A stretch of DNA of 64,000 bases from Leptospira ryugenii (GCF_003114855.1 NZ_BFBB01000009.1:124001-188000), one strand, 5' to 3'; positions 1 to 10,479 are shown, counted from the stretch's first letter. Numbers and translations: made by a program. The notes: generated by a model not told the origin, from the sequence alone.

Positions 1-407
1 TTGCCTTCCAATGGCTACAAAGCATTATCCATTCGAATGATGATCAAAACACAAACTACAAAACGGCTTTCGATTACCTAGCAAAGATCCACCCAAAATT
101 TTGTGTGACCTACTGGCTCTCTGATTTCACTTACTTTGATGGGTTTTCCTCAAGATATTCTTTTTTCCAACGATGGGAAAACTATGGGATTTGGATAGAT
201 TCCAAAGAAACGGAAGAACCACTTCCATTTTGGTTTAATATTTTCCAAGTCATAGATTCTGAATCAGGGAATATCCGAACAAATGCCTCGAGATTGCATA
301 CAGATAGATTGCAGTTTCAAAGAACTTTTCACCACAAGATAGCTTTCATAAGACCGGAAGAGAAATTGGCTAATCAAGTTTTTTCTCTTCTGTCAAGGAA
401 ACAGTGA
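1..407 (+). CDS. DUF58 protein, C-terminal part (Bat operon)
   Basis: The reading frame is open from the left edge, so only the C-terminal ~135 residues are present and the start lies outside the window. The fragment has the look of a DUF58 (von Willebrand-like) C-terminus: a hydrophobic strand ending in LSDF near residue 40 of the fragment, followed by a strand ending in VIDSESG, which in this family carries the final conserved Asp. DUF58 proteins sit between MoxR ATPases and BatA in Bat operons. The next gene overlaps its stop codon (ATGATGA), so it is translationally coupled to the operon that follows. The family call rests on this short fragment plus strong context. Confidence 0.7.
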   Translation, partial: AFQWLQSIIHSNDDQNTNYKTAFDYLAKIHPKFCVTYWLSDFTYFDGFSSRYSFFQRWENYGIWIDSKETEEPLPFWFNIFQVIDSESGNIRTNASRLHTDRLQFQRTFHHKIAFIRPEEKLANQVFSLLSRKQ

Positions 408-1252
408 TGAAAGTATTTTTGATCATTTTAACTCTATTCTTAGTTCCCGGGTTAAAAGCAAAGGCTACCGAAACAATTTCAACAAAAGAAATATTTGTTG
501 GAGATACCTTTGAATACAACTTAACATTTCCTGACTCACTTCCCGAGCAACTGATCTATCCTGAAGGTGACTTTATTTTAGAAGGAGAAGAATTACCTCT
601 CTTTTCAGTTATTTCGGCAAAAAAAGACTCAAAAAACCTCTCATTAGAATTAAGATTTTATGAAGCTGGTCAGTTTTCTCTGCCTGTTGAATGGATGGAA
701 TCAGGAAACCAAAAAAAATCTGACCTAAAATTGATGATCAAATCTAGGTTAGATGGGAGAGAGTCGGATATTGATCCGAATGAACCCCCCTTACTTTTCT
801 CTGGTACATACTGGTACCGACTAGTTTTAGTTTTACTGATCTTATTTCTCTCTTTATATCTTATCTATTCACTGTATTTGATGTGGAAACGTAGGATCAA
901 GATTGTCGATGCCACCTGGCAACCAGTGGCAAACTTAGAAAAGCATGTCCAATTAAAGAATGAATTGGACTCTTATCTGAACTCTCCACAGCTATCATCC
1001 AGACAACTTACCTATCTTTTCACTAGCTATATCAAATGGGAGTTTTCCCATAAACTGCAGGCAAAATTGCACCACCTAACCGATTCTGAATTCCTATCTT
1101 ATCTATATGATCATTATGGTGCAGAAGAATCAAATCTCAGAGAGCTAAGAAATTTTTTTCGAGAACATAAGTATACAGAATTTGAAATAGACCTAAACCA
1201 AAAGGATGCGCAGAGATTAGTCGCATCCTGGATTGAGAAGCTTAAGTTATAA
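404..1252 (+). CDS. Bat operon membrane protein of unknown function
   Basis: 282 residues. A signal peptide (about 1-20) leads into a periplasmic beta-rich domain (about 22-130), one strong transmembrane helix (about 137-160) and a charged cytoplasmic C-terminal domain rich in helix. This is the arrangement of the small membrane protein usually found between the DUF58 gene and batA. Its start overlaps the upstream stop by four bases and its stop is directly followed by the batA ATG. By context it probably helps assemble the Bat membrane complex. No catalytic motif is visible and the precise function is unknown. Confidence 0.75.
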   Translation: MMKVFLIILTLFLVPGLKAKATETISTKEIFVGDTFEYNLTFPDSLPEQLIYPEGDFILEGEELPLFSVISAKKDSKNLSLELRFYEAGQFSLPVEWMESGNQKKSDLKLMIKSRLDGRESDIDPNEPPLLFSGTYWYRLVLVLLILFLSLYLIYSLYLMWKRRIKIVDATWQPVANLEKHVQLKNELDSYLNSPQLSSRQLTYLFTSYIKWEFSHKLQAKLHHLTDSEFLSYLYDHYGAEESNLRELRNFFREHKYTEFEIDLNQKDAQRLVASWIEKLKL

Positions 1253-2209
1253 ATGAACGAGTTCCAAAGACCTTACCTTCTATTGCTGTTTATTCCCCTT
1301 CTTGGAGTTTTATTTTATTCCCTATACAAAAAAAGTTTTTCTCAAATCTTAAAAGGAGAATGGAATCGAGCTGAAAAAAATCAAATATCGGAAACCATAT
1401 CTTTTTTTTATAATCGTTTTGGAATCTTCTTGGATTCGCTTTTATTTTTGGCAGGAGGGCTATTGATTTTTGCCTCTGCCGGACCAGGTACAAAATATAC
1501 ATTGAGCCCAGATGAGACAAATGGCATAGATATCATCCTTGCCTTGGATATTTCAGGTTCCATGGTTCAAAGTTATGATTTTTTGCCCTACAACCGACTC
1601 ACTGTTTCAAAATCATTACTCAAAGAGTTTATCCAAAAACGAAAAGAAGATAGACTTGGTTTTGTCGTATTTGCAGGTGCTGCTTATCTACAATCGCCGC
1701 TGACAAGTGATCGAGAAACATTGCTCCAATTGATTGACGAAGTAAATGAAACTAGTATTGAAGAACAAGGCACGGCAATTGGAGATGCATTGATGCTTTC
1801 AACTTACCGACTTAAAAATTCACAAGCAAAATCAAAAGTGATTGTTCTTCTAACAGATGGAGTATCCAACACAGGGAAAGTGGATCCGGATACAGCATCT
1901 TTTACAACCAAGGCTTATAAAACTAAAGTCTATTCGATAGGCATTGGCAAAGAGGAGTCTCAATTTGAGGTAAACTATGATGCCTTACAAAAAATCTCTA
2001 CCGAGACTGGTGGAAGATTTTACAGAGCAGAATCTCCCGAAGATTTGCAAGAAGTCTTAAATGAAATTGATAGTTTGGAAAAGGATATACTCCCCAAAAA
2101 ACCAAGCCAAGTTGCAAAGACAGAATTTCCCGAGGTACTCTTTTGGTTTTTTCTCGTGATGGTTGTGAGTACAATAATGAAGGTATTTCCTTGGAAGGAA
2201 CGTCTTTAG
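1253..2209 (+). CDS. batA: BatA, VWA-domain aerotolerance protein
   Basis: 318 residues. Transmembrane helices lie at about 5-25, 58-78 and 290-310, flanking a periplasmic von Willebrand factor A domain. The metal-ion-dependent adhesion site is intact: D99-I-S101-G-S103, with the later Thr (SPLTSDRE) and Asp (LLTDG) ligands present. BatA and BatB are paired VWA proteins. Bat proteins were named for Bacteroides aerotolerance, and their biochemical role remains unsettled. The gene abuts the previous stop with no gap and is followed by batB after one base, so it is inside a single operon. Confidence 0.9.
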   Translation: MNEFQRPYLLLLFIPLLGVLFYSLYKKSFSQILKGEWNRAEKNQISETISFFYNRFGIFLDSLLFLAGGLLIFASAGPGTKYTLSPDETNGIDIILALDISGSMVQSYDFLPYNRLTVSKSLLKEFIQKRKEDRLGFVVFAGAAYLQSPLTSDRETLLQLIDEVNETSIEEQGTAIGDALMLSTYRLKNSQAKSKVIVLLTDGVSNTGKVDPDTASFTTKAYKTKVYSIGIGKEESQFEVNYDALQKISTETGGRFYRAESPEDLQEVLNEIDSLEKDILPKKPSQVAKTEFPEVLFWFFLVMVVSTIMKVFPWKERL

Positions 2210-2210
2210 T

Positions 2211-3881
2211 ATGGAAACTTTCGTTAGTGTAAAGATCTTAGGAATACTGGCCATAAGCCTCTTTGCATTTTTATTTTTTGGTAAGTTAAGCCTCCTTATC
2301 TATGCAAAGAGATATTTGAAAGAAAGGCCTTTTCTCTCGGAACATTTTCGACTGCCCAATTTAAAAATCCTTTCCCTTTCCAATACACTGATTCTCTTTT
2401 CTCTGGGATTTGCTTTCATGTCTCTCTTCTATACAAAAGCAAACCAAGTAGAGTCGAACCAACGAAAGGAATCTGTGGATATTTTGTTCCTAGTGGATGT
2501 TAGCCTTTCGATGGAGGCATTAGATGTTCCCCCCTCAAGGCTTTCCCGAGCCAAAGACATTCTACTCTCTACTGCGCCCGACCTAGTCGGAAATCGGCTG
2601 GGAATCATAGCCTTCGCAGGCAGCTCGTTTTCCTTCTGTCCTATGACAACCGATGTGTCAGCTTTCAGCGATTATGTGGAGGCTTTGGGTGTAGACCTTG
2701 TTGCCAAAAAAGGAACAGACATGTCCCAGGCTTTCGAACGCGCTTCTCGGATGTTGGATAGCGATAAAATATGGAAAAATAGACTCATTGTCCTGATTTC
2801 CGATGGAGAAGAACAAGAATCATCCAAACCAATTCCGTGGCAAGCTGATCTAATTGTATGGGGATTAGGTACTGAGGAAGGGGGACTGATTCGTTTTGGA
2901 AATCCAGATCTTAATACCTCTGGATATGTAACTCAGTCAGGGAAATTAAGCCAGAATCCTTCCGATCCAGATCTGATCATTAGTAAGGCAAACTTCGATT
3001 ACCTGAACGAGATTGCAGCACGAAGCAATGGTAAAGTGTATGACCTAAGTTTTGATAATCTTGGTATCGGGCATTTTCTAAATCATATTGATTCGATGAA
3101 AAAAAATAAGTCTCAATTGATTTCTCAAATCCAAAAAGAAGAGGGGGCAGGTCCTTTTTTGGCAATCTCTGCCATTTTATTTCTGCTAGGTTTATTTTTT
3201 AGAATGTACCACTTCACCTATTTGAAACATTCCTTGGGCGCCATCTTGATCCTATATGCAATGAGTTTAAGTCCAGTGCACGCTTGGGAACTAGATCCAG
3301 GTGGAAATCGAATTAAAGAAGGAAAAGAATTCTTTGGAGAAAAAAAATTCAAAGAATCTAAGGAAGCCTACCAAAATGCGGAGACTTATTTCAAAGAGGA
3401 CCATCGCTTAAAATTCAATAAAGCCGACGTTGAACACGAGCTAGGCCAATATGATGAATCCATCAAACTCAACCAAGAAGTAATCGAAGACCAACACTCT
3501 AGCCCAGACACAAAGGCGAAAGCTCTTTACAACCAAGGGAATTCTTACTTTAAAAAAAATGATCTCAAAAATGCTTTCAAAAGCTACGAACAAGCCCTTC
3601 GAATCAACCCAAATCATGAACCCAGCAAACGAAATTTGGAATTTTTAAAACAAAAATCCAAGGCAAAACAAAACTCACAAAGACAGGACGAAAGTAGTAA
3701 ACAAGAAGAGCAGAAACAGAGCCCCAAGGAAAGAAACCAACAGGAACAAAAACCAAAAAATCAGGAGAGGAGTGATGAACAAAACACAGCCGACAAAATG
3801 ATGGAACAATTTGATCCAAACTCAATTTTAAAAAAGAAACCGAATTACGGAGGGAGTTCGGACAATGAAAAATTTTGGTAG
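2211..3881 (+). CDS. batB: BatB-BatC fusion: VWA domain plus TPR repeats
   Basis: 556 residues, much longer than a typical BatB (~320-340). The N-terminal half has two membrane helices, then a VWA domain with an intact MIDAS (D96-V-S98-L-S100). After a further hydrophobic segment (about 310-355), a second module (about 370-490) carries at least three TPR-like helical pairs ending in the ALRINPNHEPSKRNLE consensus. A Lys/Gln/Glu-rich tail follows. The second module corresponds to BatC, normally a separate TPR protein, so this is a natural fusion. The 3' end overlaps batD by 17 bases. Confidence 0.88.
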   Translation: METFVSVKILGILAISLFAFLFFGKLSLLIYAKRYLKERPFLSEHFRLPNLKILSLSNTLILFSLGFAFMSLFYTKANQVESNQRKESVDILFLVDVSLSMEALDVPPSRLSRAKDILLSTAPDLVGNRLGIIAFAGSSFSFCPMTTDVSAFSDYVEALGVDLVAKKGTDMSQAFERASRMLDSDKIWKNRLIVLISDGEEQESSKPIPWQADLIVWGLGTEEGGLIRFGNPDLNTSGYVTQSGKLSQNPSDPDLIISKANFDYLNEIAARSNGKVYDLSFDNLGIGHFLNHIDSMKKNKSQLISQIQKEEGAGPFLAISAILFLLGLFFRMYHFTYLKHSLGAILILYAMSLSPVHAWELDPGGNRIKEGKEFFGEKKFKESKEAYQNAETYFKEDHRLKFNKADVEHELGQYDESIKLNQEVIEDQHSSPDTKAKALYNQGNSYFKKNDLKNAFKSYEQALRINPNHEPSKRNLEFLKQKSKAKQNSQRQDESSKQEEQKQSPKERNQQEQKPKNQERSDEQNTADKMMEQFDPNSILKKKPNYGGSSDNEKFW

Positions 3882-5460
3882 GTCTGTCTTTTTTTTATTC
3901 CTCTTCTCTTTTGGAGTTCTCAGTGCACAGAATGTACAGTTTTATTTAGAACCATCACAAATTGAGGCAGGAGAAGTTGCTATACTGCATGTAAAATACC
4001 AAGGAGATGCGGATTTACAACCTGTCCAGAAACGATATGAAAGTAAACACGTGCAAGTATATTTCTTAGGCCATTCGTCCGAAACACAAATCATCAATTT
4101 TAAAGTTTCAAAAAGTAAATTATTAAAATACCAAGTATCGAGTGATAAAGTTGGAAAACACCAAGTTCCCAAGATTATTGTACTCATAGGAAATGAAACC
4201 ATAGAAAGTCCCGACCTTTTTTTTGAGGTCCTACCCACCCGACCTAAAGTAAGGTCACAGAGACCTCAAAGTTTGATCGATCAACTTTTGCAAGGTATGG
4301 AACCCGACTTTGGGCCGAATGAGAAACCTGAGGTTGGATTTCAGTTAAATAAATACAACTGTTATCTGGGGGAACCTGTAATCGGATACTATGTACTATA
4401 CTATTCCAATATGAATCGCCCCTACCTAGAAAGAGATCCAAACCGCTCAATATCTTATCCTTTTTTTCTTTCGGAAACCTTACAAGGTGTAACCGTTCAA
4501 ATTGAACCAGAAGTATTAAAAGATGGTCTACTACGTAGAACCTTGGTCTACGGAAAAGAAATCTATTCCCTTACTCCACTCAAACCCGGTCGATTTCAAT
4601 TAGGTGAAACCAAGTTTGTTGTTGGTGACGGATTACAATTTGGAGCGGTCCACGACTCTCTCCCCGTAAAACCTGCGATGATTGAAGTGAAGCCTTTACC
4701 TAAACCAAGCCCTATTGGTTACCAAGGAGCCATTGGTGACTATACCATTTCGCATTCTTTTCCCAACAGAAAGGCCTACGACAAGGAACCCTATTATTTT
4801 ACGATATTGGTGAAAGGGGAGGGCACTGGAGCTGGCATCGAGCCTCCTTTAGAACTAAAGGGATTCGAGGATAGCATACATTTCATTTCAAAGTCCAAGA
4901 AAAAATCCTTCCAACGACTCCCCTCTGGAGAGTATGGCTTCTATTCCGAAGTCAGCTTTCAATACAGTTGGGAGCCGAATGGCATTGGCGAGAGACAACT
5001 TCCAAAGGCTAAGATAGTCTTCTTCCTTCCGAAAGAAAATCGATATGAAATTCGGGAGCTAAAACTCCCTTCCATTCAGGTAGAGCCAAAACCAGATAGA
5101 ACTCTGTCTAAACCTAAGAAGGATCCTTCTTTTTCCCTCTCGAACTACTTTCTCTGGTCTATTGGCCTAATCGTATTTAGTGCCGTTATGTTTGGGAGCT
5201 GGTTAAAACTACAGGCCGAACAAAAACAGAAAGTAGTATGGAAGGAAATGGAAGAAATCCTTGGACAAAAAAAAGGAATTTTCTTAAGCGATTATCTGAA
5301 AGGCAAAGGACTTCCAGAAACAGAAATCCAATTTTTGCTTCAGTTGCAGTCCTCTTCGCCTTCCAAATCATGGTTTGAGAGAATGAAAGAATTGGGTCGA
5401 AAAGACCAAAACAAAATCCAATCTATTTTTAAAATTTTAAATGAAAGGAGTATGATATGA
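3865..5460 (+). CDS. batD: BatD, oxygen-tolerance membrane protein
   Basis: 531 residues with an N-terminal signal peptide (cleavage expected after FGVLSA), a long periplasmic region of immunoglobulin-like beta domains, one membrane helix near 427-446 and a short cytoplasmic tail. This matches the BatD family, whose members start with domains of the type seen here ([20 protein letters not shown]). It overlaps the end of batB by 17 bases, and its own stop overlaps the htpG start (ATGA). The operon order DUF58, membrane protein, batA, batB-C, batD is conserved in many bacteria. Confidence 0.88.
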   Translation: MKNFGRSVFFLFLFSFGVLSAQNVQFYLEPSQIEAGEVAILHVKYQGDADLQPVQKRYESKHVQVYFLGHSSETQIINFKVSKSKLLKYQVSSDKVGKHQVPKIIVLIGNETIESPDLFFEVLPTRPKVRSQRPQSLIDQLLQGMEPDFGPNEKPEVGFQLNKYNCYLGEPVIGYYVLYYSNMNRPYLERDPNRSISYPFFLSETLQGVTVQIEPEVLKDGLLRRTLVYGKEIYSLTPLKPGRFQLGETKFVVGDGLQFGAVHDSLPVKPAMIEVKPLPKPSPIGYQGAIGDYTISHSFPNRKAYDKEPYYFTILVKGEGTGAGIEPPLELKGFEDSIHFISKSKKKSFQRLPSGEYGFYSEVSFQYSWEPNGIGERQLPKAKIVFFLPKENRYEIRELKLPSIQVEPKPDRTLSKPKKDPSFSLSNYFLWSIGLIVFSAVMFGSWLKLQAEQKQKVVWKEMEEILGQKKGIFLSDYLKGKGLPETEIQFLLQLQSSSPSKSWFERMKELGRKDQNKIQSIFKILNERSMI

Positions 5461-7292
5461 CAGCAGAAGAAAAAGGTAAGATAAGCGTTGAAACAGAAAA
5501 TATATTCCCGATCATTAAAAAATGGCTCTATTCCGAAAAGGATATCTTTATCAGAGAGCTTGTATCTAACGCCTGCGATGCGATCAGTAAATTAAAAAAA
5601 GTTTCTCTCCAAGAAGAATTTGAAGGAGGAACAGATTACCGCATTGACCTGAGCTTTGACAAAGATAAAAGGACTCTCGTCATCGAAGACAACGGCATTG
5701 GGATGTCTGCCGATGAGGTCAAAAAATACATCAATCAAATTGCTTTTTCAGGTGCAACTGACTTTGCAAAACATTACCAGAATTCGGAAAACAAAGCTGA
5801 GATCATAGGACACTTTGGTCTGGGATTTTATTCTTGTTTTATGGTCTCCCAAAAAGTAACAATAGAAACCAAGTCGTATCGAAAAGGTGAATCACCTGTA
5901 CTTTGGGAAAGTGAATCTGGGACCGATTTCTCCATTTCCAAAATAGAAAAGGAGGGACGAGGTACCAAAATTACGCTTTATTTAGATGCGGAGTCTGGAG
6001 AGTATCTCGACAAATGGAAGTTAAAGGATCTGATTAAAAGATACTGTGACTTTTTACCCGTTCCAATCTTCGTAGACAGCGAAAAAGCCAATCGCGAAAA
6101 GCCACTTTGGTCCGAAGAACCATCCAAACTAAAGCCGGATGACTACAAGGATTTCTACAACTATCTATTTCCATTTTCGGGTGATGCGCTCTTTCATATC
6201 CACTTAAATGTTGACTATCCGTTTAGGCTCCAAGGCATTTTGTATTTTCCGAGACTTACACATGAATTGGATGCATCGAAAAACGGCATCAAACTCTTTT
6301 GTAACCATGTCTTTGTCAGTGACAATGCAAATGAGTTGATCCCTCAATTCCTAACCATCCTAAAAGGAACTATCGATATTCCCGATCTTCCACTCAATGT
6401 TTCCCGATCCTATCTACAAAATGATCCATTGGTAAAAAAGATATCCAATCACATCATCAAAAAGGTGGCCGATCGCTTAACAGATGACTTCAAAAAGAAC
6501 CGAGAAGAATACCAAAAGAATTGGCCAGACATTGCACTTTTCGTAAAATACGGAGTCCTCACAGATGAAAAATTCTACGACTCGATGAAAGATAGTTTGG
6601 TATTTAAAAATTCAGAGGGTGGGTTCTCTACTCTAAATGAATACTGGGAAAAAAACAAAGAAAAGAATCAAAACAAAATCTACTATGCCAATGAAACAGA
6701 AATTAGTTCTGTTTATATGGATCTTTTAAAAACCCAAGGCCTTGAAGCAATATTAGTGGATTCAAAAATTGATACACACTTAATCCAACATTTGGAAATG
6801 AAAAATCCCGATTGGAAATTCCAAAGAGTTGATGCTGACCTTGCCGATCAGATAGTAGACAAAGAAGCTTCTCCAGGTATCGTAGATGCCAACAACAAAA
6901 CCGAATCCGATAGAATCCTTGCATTCTTCAAAACTTCTGTACATAGAGAGGGGATTGAGATCAAAACCGAAACCTTAAAATCTCAATCTGTTCCTGCCGT
7001 CATTCTACTCCCTGAATTTATGCGTAGAATGACAGAGATGAATTCTATGATGAACAGAGAAGAAACCAGCAAAATATTAAAAAATCATACTCTCGTTGTG
7101 AATCTAAATTCTGGGCTAGTTAAGGCCGCATTACGAGAGTTTGAAGGTGTAAATCCCGAAAAAGGAAAACGATTGGCAGAACAAATTTATGACCTAGCTC
7201 TGCTTTCCGCAAAGGCAATGACTGATCATGATTTGTCAGAGTATACCAAACGTACAGTTTCCTTTTTGGAGGAAATTCTAAACAAAAATTAA
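5457..7292 (+). CDS. htpG: HtpG, Hsp90-family chaperone
   Basis: 611 residues, close to the usual length. The GHKL ATP-binding domain is intact: [14 protein letters not shown] near residue 34, DNGIGM near 79, and the lid and glycine-rich loop [12 protein letters not shown]. The middle and C-terminal domains follow without interruption. HtpG is a cytosolic ATP-dependent chaperone. The start overlaps the batD stop by four bases, with an AAAGGAG Shine-Dalgarno inside the end of batD, so it is probably co-expressed with the Bat proteins. From memory, htpG is needed for virulence in L. interrogans. Confidence 0.97.
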   Translation: MTAEEKGKISVETENIFPIIKKWLYSEKDIFIRELVSNACDAISKLKKVSLQEEFEGGTDYRIDLSFDKDKRTLVIEDNGIGMSADEVKKYINQIAFSGATDFAKHYQNSENKAEIIGHFGLGFYSCFMVSQKVTIETKSYRKGESPVLWESESGTDFSISKIEKEGRGTKITLYLDAESGEYLDKWKLKDLIKRYCDFLPVPIFVDSEKANREKPLWSEEPSKLKPDDYKDFYNYLFPFSGDALFHIHLNVDYPFRLQGILYFPRLTHELDASKNGIKLFCNHVFVSDNANELIPQFLTILKGTIDIPDLPLNVSRSYLQNDPLVKKISNHIIKKVADRLTDDFKKNREEYQKNWPDIALFVKYGVLTDEKFYDSMKDSLVFKNSEGGFSTLNEYWEKNKEKNQNKIYYANETEISSVYMDLLKTQGLEAILVDSKIDTHLIQHLEMKNPDWKFQRVDADLADQIVDKEASPGIVDANNKTESDRILAFFKTSVHREGIEIKTETLKSQSVPAVILLPEFMRRMTEMNSMMNREETSKILKNHTLVVNLNSGLVKAALREFEGVNPEKGKRLAEQIYDLALLSAKAMTDHDLSEYTKRTVSFLEEILNKN

Positions 7293-7310
7293 ACTTCTCT
7301 TCTGATTTTT

Positions 7311-7347
7311 CTTTGCCGAGTTTCCCGTAAGGGAGACTTTGGCAAAG
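7311..7347 (+). promoter_or_regulatory. Long hairpin overlapping the ribosome site of the histidine kinase gene
   Basis: CTTTGCC (7311-7317) pairs with GGCAAAG (7341-7347). An inner AGTTTCCC/GGGAGACT stem (one G-U pair) is closed by a GTAA loop. The 3' arm runs into the Shine-Dalgarno AGGA that serves the GTG start at 7356. There is no T-run, so it is not a simple intrinsic terminator. A translational control element or an htpG 3'-end structure fits better. Confidence 0.5.
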
Positions 7348-7355
7348 GAAACATC

Positions 7356-9680
7356 GTGATCAACCTTTGCATTACAAGTCGTATTTCTTCACTCCCAATC
7401 GTCATTGCACATCTGAAAGGATACTTTTCTGAATATGAAACAAATGTTTCGATTCAGTCGATTACCCATCATAAAGCAATTCTTGCACTTCTGGAAGCAG
7501 GTAGGATTGAAGCTGGGGAAATCCCATCTATTGCTTATTTACACGAGTGTTTTTTAAAAAAATCTAGAATCAAAAGGATTTATAAAGGTATTCCACTTTA
7601 TAGATCTCCACTGTCTTATTACTCTCGCTTTCGCTTCCAAGCAAGTGATCTGAGCCGAAGTAAGGGTTATTTCATCCCTGTGCCCCACTTTCATTCAGTG
7701 GAAAGGTTGTTAGCAGAAAAATTCTTAGAAGACTACGCACCCAAAAATCCAGTGAAAGTACGTTTCATGGACACACCGAGTTTTTTAGAAGAAAAGGAAT
7801 TTTTAAGGCCTGGGTGCTTGGGTTTAGCCTCCGATCCCCTTTTAAGCCCTTTCTTGAAAAACTACCATGACTTTCGTGACGAGGAAGCCTCTCCACTCCT
7901 CAACTCATCCGGATTTATTCCATCCACCTTACTCGCATTTAGTGGTGACTGTATTCTTAAGATGGGTCGCCAAGTTTCAGGAGTCTTGCTTGCAATAAAG
8001 AAAGCAATTGATTTTATAAACGAGGCAAGCCTAAGCTCAAACCCCAAAGTATGGGATGACCTTAACCTACACCAATACTATCCTCATCTCAGAACCTCAG
8101 ATGTTAAAAACATTATCTTTGCCAATCCACTTGTCCAAAAGGGAGTGTTTTCATATGAAGTCAATACAGACACCCTATCCCCACTACTTAAAGATAACTA
8201 TTTTAGAGTCATACGTAGGATAATGACTCCTGATACCATCCGACCGCTGTTAAATTTTGAAGAGATCCTCGAAGCTTTAGCGCCCAAAAAACTATTTGAT
8301 GTGCGAAAACTATCTAGTTTCCAGAGTGGTGGAGCAAAAGAACAACATGCTCCATCGCTTATTAATTATCGCAAACTGAATGCAATTCGGCATTTAATCG
8401 TGGATGTAAACTCTGTAGCCTTGGATGTTTTGCAAGGCAACTTCCAATCCAGACTCAATACAGAGGAAAACCTTTTGCTCGACAATCGAGTGAAAGTGAT
8501 TATCAATGCAATGATAGATTCATTTAACTCTACTTTCGCGATGCAAAAGGAAGAGATTGCAGAGTTAGAAAATTTAATTTCAATCCTTGAAATCAAATTA
8601 GATCGTTCAGCTGTAGATCTTCAGTATTCTGAGGAAAAGTATAGATATTTATTTGAGTTCTCAAGAGAGGCGATTGCGCTTGTAGATGCAGACACTGGAA
8701 ATATCCTTGAGGCCAATCATCAATTCAGGCACCTCACTGGCTATACAAGAGCAGATCTAACAAAACTTACAATCGAAGACATCATCATAGGGGAGCAAAT
8801 ATCCTCGCAAATCAATTTCAACCAAGACAATACCCAAGACACTATGCTATCTTTGCCAGATGTCAATATTCTATTAAAGGATGGCTCCACGATTGGAGTT
8901 GATTTAAGCTTTGCCTCCATACTTTTATCACCAAGAAAACGTTACCAAGTTCAATTTCGACCCAATTCTGAACGAAAAGAACAAGAAAGACTCCAACATG
9001 AATTTATTTCCAATGTAAGCCATGAATTGCGTAGCCCTATGACAAATATCCGTGGTTACCTAGAATTCTTCAAATCAGACAAAACATTACCTTACAATGC
9101 AGAACATCTAAACATGCTAGAGGTCATCGATAAGAATGCGAAACGATTGAACTTTTTGATTGAAAACATGTTAAAGCTAACAACCTCACGCGAAAAAGAG
9201 AGAGAGGATGAGGTTGTGGAATTTTTTGATCCTGTGCCAATTATAGAAGACGTCATTCACATGAATTCGCATCTCGCAAAAGGGAAAACTTTAGAATGGG
9301 ATATCTCTTTGAAAAAAGGCCTTCTTATCAAAGGGATTCGTTTCGAATTTTCACAGATCGTAACAAACCTATATATAAATGCCCTAAAATATACCTTCAA
9401 AGGAAAAATTTCTGTAACTCTGATTTCACTCCCCAATTCAATGGAGCTCACGGTAAGTGATACAGGAATTGGAATCGATGCAAATTATAAAAACCAAATC
9501 TTCGACCGATTCTTTAGAATTCCCTCTACAGACAATCGAAAGATAGGAGGGACGGGACTTGGTCTTTCCATCGTCAAATCACTCGTGGAAAAGATGGGAG
9601 GAGAGATCTATGTAGAAAGCAAATTAGGGGAGGGGAGTACCTTCAAGGTAAGTCTGCCTCTTGCATCTATTTCTTCTTAA
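7356..9680 (+). CDS. Hybrid sensor histidine kinase with substrate-binding-like N-terminal domain and PAS domain
   Basis: 774 residues from a GTG start preceded by AGGA. No signal peptide or membrane helix is visible, so the protein appears cytosolic. Residues about 1-300 resemble the periplasmic-binding-protein fold of the MqnA/NMT1-like group (GYFSEYETNV, AILALLEAGRIEAGEIPS), here apparently acting as a ligand sensor. A short helical region leads to a PAS domain (about 428-540). The dimerisation domain has the phospho-acceptor H556 (NVSHELRSP). The HATPase domain has the N box (NLYINALKYT), DTGIGI and GGTGLGLSIVK. No response regulator is adjacent. Confidence 0.85.
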   Translation: MINLCITSRISSLPIVIAHLKGYFSEYETNVSIQSITHHKAILALLEAGRIEAGEIPSIAYLHECFLKKSRIKRIYKGIPLYRSPLSYYSRFRFQASDLSRSKGYFIPVPHFHSVERLLAEKFLEDYAPKNPVKVRFMDTPSFLEEKEFLRPGCLGLASDPLLSPFLKNYHDFRDEEASPLLNSSGFIPSTLLAFSGDCILKMGRQVSGVLLAIKKAIDFINEASLSSNPKVWDDLNLHQYYPHLRTSDVKNIIFANPLVQKGVFSYEVNTDTLSPLLKDNYFRVIRRIMTPDTIRPLLNFEEILEALAPKKLFDVRKLSSFQSGGAKEQHAPSLINYRKLNAIRHLIVDVNSVALDVLQGNFQSRLNTEENLLLDNRVKVIINAMIDSFNSTFAMQKEEIAELENLISILEIKLDRSAVDLQYSEEKYRYLFEFSREAIALVDADTGNILEANHQFRHLTGYTRADLTKLTIEDIIIGEQISSQINFNQDNTQDTMLSLPDVNILLKDGSTIGVDLSFASILLSPRKRYQVQFRPNSERKEQERLQHEFISNVSHELRSPMTNIRGYLEFFKSDKTLPYNAEHLNMLEVIDKNAKRLNFLIENMLKLTTSREKEREDEVVEFFDPVPIIEDVIHMNSHLAKGKTLEWDISLKKGLLIKGIRFEFSQIVTNLYINALKYTFKGKISVTLISLPNSMELTVSDTGIGIDANYKNQIFDRFFRIPSTDNRKIGGTGLGLSIVKSLVEKMGGEIYVESKLGEGSTFKVSLPLASISS

Positions 9681-10479
9681 CTACTTTTTTGGTTTTTTTC
9701 TTCGCTGCTTGCTTTCTACTTTTTGTTTTCGAGGCACCTTTAGGTGTTTTTTCCAATTTATCTTGAAGCCAATGAAGGTCTGGTAACTTTTTAGGATCTA
9801 AATGCATATTGGAGATAAGCAGAGATAGCTCCAACATCTCCCTAGTCCCCAAAAGGTGCAATAAATCCAAAGCCTTCTGGAGACCAAGTTTATGAAAGAT
9901 TGATAAGGTATTATCAACACCAAAATAATTTAGAAAAACAGGCAGTTCTTCAATGCCTCTCGTTTTGATCCACTTTTTACAATCTGCAACAGTCAGAGTA
10001 GAAACAAGCTTCAAGATCGAGGGAACATTTGTCTCTTTGATTAGCCATAAAAAATCTTTCATGTTAATCTCTTTTAGTAAGGCGACGGATTTTTCAATCC
10101 CCAAAGTTTTTAATATCTCAACACTTGTTTCTTTGCCTTGTGATTTTGCGAGTGCACTTACGTCAGAAGGAGGAATACTCCGAGCCACTAAAGCTAGATC
10201 AGACATAGGCAATGAATGAATGAAATACACCAGATCATCATCTGAGTTTTCTTTTATCATTTCCACAAGTACCCGCTCTGGAATTTGGTTTACTAACTCT
10301 ACAACGGTATCTTCGCTTAACTTTTGAGTTAATACGATGAGCCTTTCTTTCGGGACTTTGCCAGTTAATGAAAGTAGTTTTTCGTACCCTAAATTTTTTA
10401 AAATTTGGAACGACTTTTTGGGTCCTAATTTTTCCAAATATTGATAAACACTTTGAATGGTTACTAAAACTTCTTTCAT
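9667..10479 (-). CDS. Helical-repeat protein with lysine-rich tail
   Basis: About 270 residues from the ATG at 10479; a TTG at 10518 would add 13 residues but has only a GGA placed too close. The body is a chain of ~20-25-residue helical units, for example LSEDTVVELVNQIPERVLVEMI and LPMSDLALVARSIPPSDVSALA. This pattern is reminiscent of the MgtE N-terminal superhelical domain. Residues about 244-270 form a Lys/Arg-rich tail that could bind nucleic acid or acidic partners. There is no signal peptide or membrane helix. Its 3' end overlaps the kinase gene by 14 bases. Function unknown. Confidence 0.7.
   Translation of the reverse strand: MKEVLVTIQSVYQYLEKLGPKKSFQILKNLGYEKLLSLTGKVPKERLIVLTQKLSEDTVVELVNQIPERVLVEMIKENSDDDLVYFIHSLPMSDLALVARSIPPSDVSALAKSQGKETSVEILKTLGIEKSVALLKEINMKDFLWLIKETNVPSILKLVSTLTVADCKKWIKTRGIEELPVFLNYFGVDNTLSIFHKLGLQKALDLLHLLGTREMLELSLLISNMHLDPKKLPDLHWLQDKLEKTPKGASKTKSRKQAAKKKTKKVVKKK

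Noticed and set aside
7311..7347. Intrinsic terminator for htpG
   Set aside because: The stem is strong but no T-run follows, and the 3' arm runs straight into the next gene's ribosome site.
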